Of a DNA stretch of 9,199 nucleotides, positions 5,530-9,199 are shown one piece after another. The DNA is taken from contig DOCA01000144.1 in assembly GCA_003503995.1 (NCBI GenBank), positions 1 to 9,199 of the forward strand, in the 5' to 3' direction. The notes under the pieces were generated by a model. That model made no database searches, was not told where the DNA came from, and was given only the letters and a program-made list of their open reading frames with translations. The stretch comes from Holosporales bacterium (GTDB lineage Bacteria; Pseudomonadota; Alphaproteobacteria; Caedimonadales; UBA9215). A program made the translations under genes and the position numbers. Positions within the stretch are counted from its first letter, which is position 1. Every line of letters begins with the position of its first letter.

Positions 5530-8331
5530 ATGAGGCCCATTTTGCTTAAGTTCTTAAAATATCTAGGAACCATGTTCCTTGCCCTTTCTGTGTTTATTTT
5601 AATTTTGCCTTATTTTGTCAGCTTAAACACCTATAAGGGAGACATCGTCTCAAAAGTAAAAGAATCCCTTGGACGTGACCTTGCTATCGACGGGGATATC
5701 AAATTTAGAATTCTGCCGCGCCCTTATGTAAAAATTAAAGATATTAAACTTTCCTCACCTTCTGGATACCAAGAACCAACGATGGCCTCTGTTAAAGAAG
5801 TCGAAGTTATTCTCTCCATTACGCCCTTATTCATTGGAAAAATTGAAGTTGCTAAGGTGGTGCTCGATCAACCAAAAATTTCTTTAGAGAAACTCAAAAG
5901 TGGTAAAGGAAATTGGGAATTTGATTTAAAAAATAAAGATGCCTCTTTAAAAGAAACTTCCCAATCCTCGCAAGATGTTGCTGATCTTAATAAATCTTCT
6001 CCCTTCCACATCCAAACAATCAAAATCCAAAAAGCTTCTCTGAACTATACGGACGGTAACAAAACAACAAAAGTCCAAGACATTAGCTTAACCCTCGACA
6101 TCGGAGATTTAAAAGGACCTATCGACTTTGATCTCGAACTTAATGTCTTTGATACGCCCCTTGAAATTACCGGGCAGTTGAAAGAAATAGGGGCTCAAAT
6201 CCCCTTAGAAGCAAAACTTAAAGCCTTAGGAGAAAAATTGATCATTGGTGGGACCTTTGACACGGAAACAACAAGTTTTACTGGCGATATGGAACTAAAG
6301 GGAACTTTGAAAAACCTTAAACGCTTCTTACCTGACATCGAGCTCCCTCCTCTTTTAAAAGAAAAATACAAACTCAAAGCCGATATTAATGCAACAGCTG
6401 ACCAAATCAATATTCATAACATTGACTTTGATTTAAAGCCTCTAAGGGCAAATGGAGCCATTGTTGTTGACTTAAAAAAAACAACCGGGGCCCTTAACCT
6501 CAACCTTATGCCAGGCGCTTTACAACTCGAACTCCGCCCTGATGCCCCACAAAACAACCAGTTTTCTGGTACAATTTCTTTAAAAGCAGGAAATATTTCC
6601 CAGCTGTGTTCTGTCTTAAAATTAAAAACGAATGACATACCAGCAGCTTTATTGAAGACCTTTTCTTTTGCAACTCATCTGACCTATCAAGACCAGAAAA
6701 TTGCCCTCCGTCGCTTTAGTTTTGAGATGGGAGCAGCGCAACTGAATGGGCAAATTACCCTGGAAAATTGGGCCACTAAGGGCCTCTATTCCTTTGATTT
6801 GAAAACACGAGATATTGAAAAATTAACTAGTCTTTTTGAGGTACAACTCCCTGGAAATATTGGCCCTACAAAGTTCACAGGGACGGCTTCTGGGAAACCA
6901 AATGATTTAAACCTTAATATCTCTATTAATGCCGCAAGCGCCCAGACCAAGATAAAAGGACGTTTACAGAAAAAAGATAAAAGCCTAAAACCTGCTTTAA
7001 CCCTCACCACAAGCGGGAAAAATTTACGCTCAACACTGGGCTACCTGGGACAAAAAGAACCTTCTAAGTCCCTCGGGAGATTTTCAGTTACAACAGAAGT
7101 AAGCGGTGATATTCCCCAACGAGTTAAGCTAGATTTCCACAAATCTTACCTAACTATTGGGAGAGATCGTGTTGACTTGAAAGGTGTTGTAGAACTTTTC
7201 CTATCAGGTCTCAAGCCTAAAATAAATGCAAATATCTCTTTATCAGCCCTTAATCTCGATCGTTTACTTGCTGCCTTTAGCTCTCCTAATGCAAAAGAAA
7301 GAAAGCATATACAGCTTGTTGCAAAAAAATCTCGCGTCAAATCTCAGACCCCAAAAACACGTTGGAGCCATGATAAAATTGATCTTGGGTTTTTACGAAG
7401 CTTTGAGGGAGATATCACTTTACTCGCCCCAACTTTAAGCAAGGGTTCTTTAGTTTTTGACTCTATGAAAATGACTGCCCGTGTTGCAAATGGTATTTTA
7501 GAGCTAACATCATTAACAGGGAATCTTTATGGAGGTTCTTTAACACTTAAAGGACGTCTTTCTTCTCAAAAAAACCAACCTGTTACCTTGACGGCTCACC
7601 TCAAGGATGCACAATTGAAAAACATTGTTCCTAAACAACAAGAAATTAAAGTACTGAAAGGCCTCTTTAGCTTGGATGCAGATCTCACCAGCCAAGGGAG
7701 CAGCGAGTATCAGTATGTCGCGAACCTATCAGGATCTATGAATTTTAAAGGTACCAAAGGCACCATCAGTGGCTTTGACCTTCAACGCATTGTAAAAGAT
7801 CTTGCCAGTGTAAAGAGCCTTGGTAGCGCTCTTACCTTGTTAAACACCTCTTTTTCTGGAGGGCAAACAGCTTTTAATTCCATTGACTGTATCACATCTA
7901 TTTCCAAGGGGGAGGCGCGTATTAAAAAATTCCTCCTTGATGCCGTTGGAGCTGACGTCACGGCCGATGGTACCATTAACCTATTACGCTATTGGATGGA
8001 TGTGTCCTCAAAAATAACCCTTGAAGCAAAAGATTTTCCACCTTTTGCAGCACGAATTCATGGACCTTTGGATAATCCAAAACATGAATTAAAAACAGGA
8101 AAGCTTGAACAGTATTTAATTAATAATGTTTTAACCGACGTCTTAGATAACTTATCAAAGGGAAAAGGTGGCGCCGAAGATATTATTAAAGGTGTGTTAG
8201 GATTTGGTGGCAAAAAGGACTCTTCCTCTCAGCAAAAATCTAATGAGCCTCAAGAAAAATCAACACAACCTCAAAAAGAGATTGAGGCTATTGGCAATGC
8301 CGTAGGCGGACTTTTGAAAGATTTATTTTAA
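5530..8331 (+). CDS. AsmA-family inner-membrane-anchored periplasmic protein
   Basis: A 933-residue member of the AsmA superfamily, inner-membrane-anchored proteins tied to outer-membrane biogenesis and, in relatives such as TamB and YhdP, to lipid transfer between membranes. A single transmembrane anchor is near residues 10-30 (TMFLALSVFILILPYFVSL). The classic AsmA start follows: the LGRDLAIDGDIKFRILPRPYVKIKDIKLS segment and a run of beta-rich repeats. The middle carries the motif RWSHDKIDL (from R611). The AsmA C-terminal region covers about 690-855, with KGTISGFDLQRIV (743-755), GADVTADGTINL (807-818) and HGPLDNPKHEL (844-854). Residues 898-916 are a Ser/Gln/Glu/Lys-rich linker, followed by a short amphipathic tail ending LLKDLF. 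E. coli AsmA is about 617 residues, so this is a long form. ATG 5530 is the first start after an in-frame stop at 5518 and has no Shine-Dalgarno. The stop overlaps the next start by one base. Family is secure; the exact subfamily and cargo are not. Confidence 0.9.
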   Translation: MRPILLKFLKYLGTMFLALSVFILILPYFVSLNTYKGDIVSKVKESLGRDLAIDGDIKFRILPRPYVKIKDIKLSSPSGYQEPTMASVKEVEVILSITPLFIGKIEVAKVVLDQPKISLEKLKSGKGNWEFDLKNKDASLKETSQSSQDVADLNKSSPFHIQTIKIQKASLNYTDGNKTTKVQDISLTLDIGDLKGPIDFDLELNVFDTPLEITGQLKEIGAQIPLEAKLKALGEKLIIGGTFDTETTSFTGDMELKGTLKNLKRFLPDIELPPLLKEKYKLKADINATADQINIHNIDFDLKPLRANGAIVVDLKKTTGALNLNLMPGALQLELRPDAPQNNQFSGTISLKAGNISQLCSVLKLKTNDIPAALLKTFSFATHLTYQDQKIALRRFSFEMGAAQLNGQITLENWATKGLYSFDLKTRDIEKLTSLFEVQLPGNIGPTKFTGTASGKPNDLNLNISINAASAQTKIKGRLQKKDKSLKPALTLTTSGKNLRSTLGYLGQKEPSKSLGRFSVTTEVSGDIPQRVKLDFHKSYLTIGRDRVDLKGVVELFLSGLKPKINANISLSALNLDRLLAAFSSPNAKERKHIQLVAKKSRVKSQTPKTRWSHDKIDLGFLRSFEGDITLLAPTLSKGSLVFDSMKMTARVANGILELTSLTGNLYGGSLTLKGRLSSQKNQPVTLTAHLKDAQLKNIVPKQQEIKVLKGLFSLDADLTSQGSSEYQYVANLSGSMNFKGTKGTISGFDLQRIVKDLASVKSLGSALTLLNTSFSGGQTAFNSIDCITSISKGEARIKKFLLDAVGADVTADGTINLLRYWMDVSSKITLEAKDFPPFAARIHGPLDNPKHELKTGKLEQYLINNVLTDVLDNLSKGKGGAEDIIKGVLGFGGKKDSSSQQKSNEPQEKSTQPQKEIEAIGNAVGGLLKDLF

Positions 8332-9199
8332 TGATTAAATATTCAACTCTCTTCATTCTGACTCTTTTTTCAAGCTTGGCAGCCAACGCGTCTGGTTTAG
8401 ATGGCACAATCTTAAGTTTTTGGTGGGCCATGCCCTTTGCTGGCATATTACTTTCTCTTGCTTTGATGCCTATCATTGCAGGACAATTTTGGCACCATCA
8501 TTTTGGAAAAATAGCTGCTGGGTGGACCTTAATAACCCTTGGCATGATCTCTTATCAGTTTGGCCCAGGTGCAGCATTACATGAAGTTTTACTGACTTAT
8601 CTCCATGAATTTATTCCTTTTATTATCTTTATTTTATCTCTTTATGTCATTTGTGGGGGTATTAAAATTGATATCATTACCAAGCCAAATCCCTATTTTA
8701 ATACAACTTTTTTAGCAATAACCACTTTTGTCTCTAGCTGGATCGGAACCACTGGTGCCGCCATGTTATTTATTCGCCCTTTTCTACATGTGAACGAACA
8801 TCGCCCCAATAAACGCCACCTTGTTATCTTTTTTATTTTCCTCGTTTGTAATATTGGTGGCTCTTTAACAGCTGTTGGTGATCCTCCCTTATTCCTTGGA
8901 TTTTTAAACGGTATCGATTTCTTTTGGCCAACCACTCACCTATTCGGTCCTTTTCTAACAGTCACCATTCCCTTACTTGTCATCTTTTATTTTTTTGATA
9001 AACATGCTTTCAAAAAAGAAGGTATAGACAGTGATACTTTTAAAAATAAAGAAGAAGATGACCGCTTCATTGTCCGTCTTGGAGGACGCCGAAACTTGCT
9101 TCTACTTTTATGTGCCATTGCCGTTATTATTTTGTCCGGTATCCTAAAAAGCAAAGAAGGGTTTTATATAGGAGATGTTTTCCTATCCTATCCAAATGT
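8331..9199 (+). CDS. NhaD/CitMHS_2-like ion antiporter, 3' end cut by the window edge
   Basis: Integral inner-membrane transporter; 289 complete codons are visible and the frame is open to the edge. The N-terminus (MIKYSTLFILTLFSSLAANA) is a signal-like or first membrane segment. Further hydrophobic segments lie near residues 30-50, 63-80, 90-115, 127-150, 163-193, 203-225 and 258-277. Two polar motifs break the helices: WIGTTGAAMLF (137-147) and NIGGSLTAVGDPP (174-186). The second resembles the conserved NxGG...GD loop of the ion transporter superfamily that includes NhaD and ArsB, and annotated relatives are called sodium:proton antiporters or putative citrate transporters. Full-length members run to roughly 430-470 residues, so about 60% is present. 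Its ATG uses the last base of the asmA stop codon (TAATG), which suggests translational coupling. The ion or substrate cannot be read from the sequence; Na+/H+ exchange is the better guess over citrate. Confidence 0.82.
   Translation, partial: MIKYSTLFILTLFSSLAANASGLDGTILSFWWAMPFAGILLSLALMPIIAGQFWHHHFGKIAAGWTLITLGMISYQFGPGAALHEVLLTYLHEFIPFIIFILSLYVICGGIKIDIITKPNPYFNTTFLAITTFVSSWIGTTGAAMLFIRPFLHVNEHRPNKRHLVIFFIFLVCNIGGSLTAVGDPPLFLGFLNGIDFFWPTTHLFGPFLTVTIPLLVIFYFFDKHAFKKEGIDSDTFKNKEEDDRFIVRLGGRRNLLLLLCAIAVIILSGILKSKEGFYIGDVFLSYPN

Noticed and set aside
1..9199. Defence island, mobile element, CRISPR array or RNA gene
   Set aside because: Almost all bases lie in five recognisable housekeeping or envelope genes. 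No direct-repeat arrays, transposase motifs or tRNA-like folds were seen, and the non-coding gaps are all 63 bases or less.

Overview
The window reads as ordinary chromosomal DNA of a Gram-negative, AT-leaning bacterium, most likely an alphaproteobacterium. Four lines suggest this: an AsmA-family envelope protein, which implies an outer membrane; a PF04392-type periplasmic binding protein; a NhaD/citrate-type antiporter of the kind common in host-associated alphaproteobacteria; and a long fused oxidoreductase that I remember, without having searched, as an alphaproteobacterial family. A Holosporales-like, host-associated lineage would fit the low GC together with a retained glycolytic gene. 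That placement is inference. I see no rRNA, tRNA, CRISPR array, insertion sequence, phage gene or attachment site.

Layout. Bases 1-1142 (minus strand) hold nearly all of pgk, phosphoglycerate kinase. Its last residues run off the left edge, and it begins at a TTG with a very good Shine-Dalgarno. A 63-base divergent gap (1143-1205) follows and contains a perfect 7-bp inverted repeat placed between the two start codons. The other four genes all point right. At 1206-4466 is a 1086-residue flavin/iron-sulfur oxidoreductase. At 4517-5500 is a secreted ABC-type substrate-binding protein. At 5530-8331 is a 933-residue AsmA-family protein. At 8331-9199 is the start of an ion antiporter, cut by the right edge. 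The gaps between these four are 50 bases, 29 bases and a 1-base stop/start overlap, so they could be read as one unit. A good sigma70-like promoter at the end of the binding-protein gene may give asmA and the antiporter their own start.

How the genes fit together. The central gene looks like both halves of an NfnAB-type enzyme in one chain: a GltD-like Fe-S/FAD/NAD(P) half and a PyrK/NfnA-like FAD/NAD half with a C-terminal cysteine cluster. They follow about 200 residues that I do not recognise. The three downstream genes are envelope functions: solute capture, lipid or outer-membrane homeostasis, and ion exchange. They share no obvious pathway with the oxidoreductase or with pgk. The binding protein has no permease or ATPase beside it. 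I found no evidence of a defence system or mobile cluster. The most interesting item is the fused oxidoreductase and its unusual cysteine spacing.
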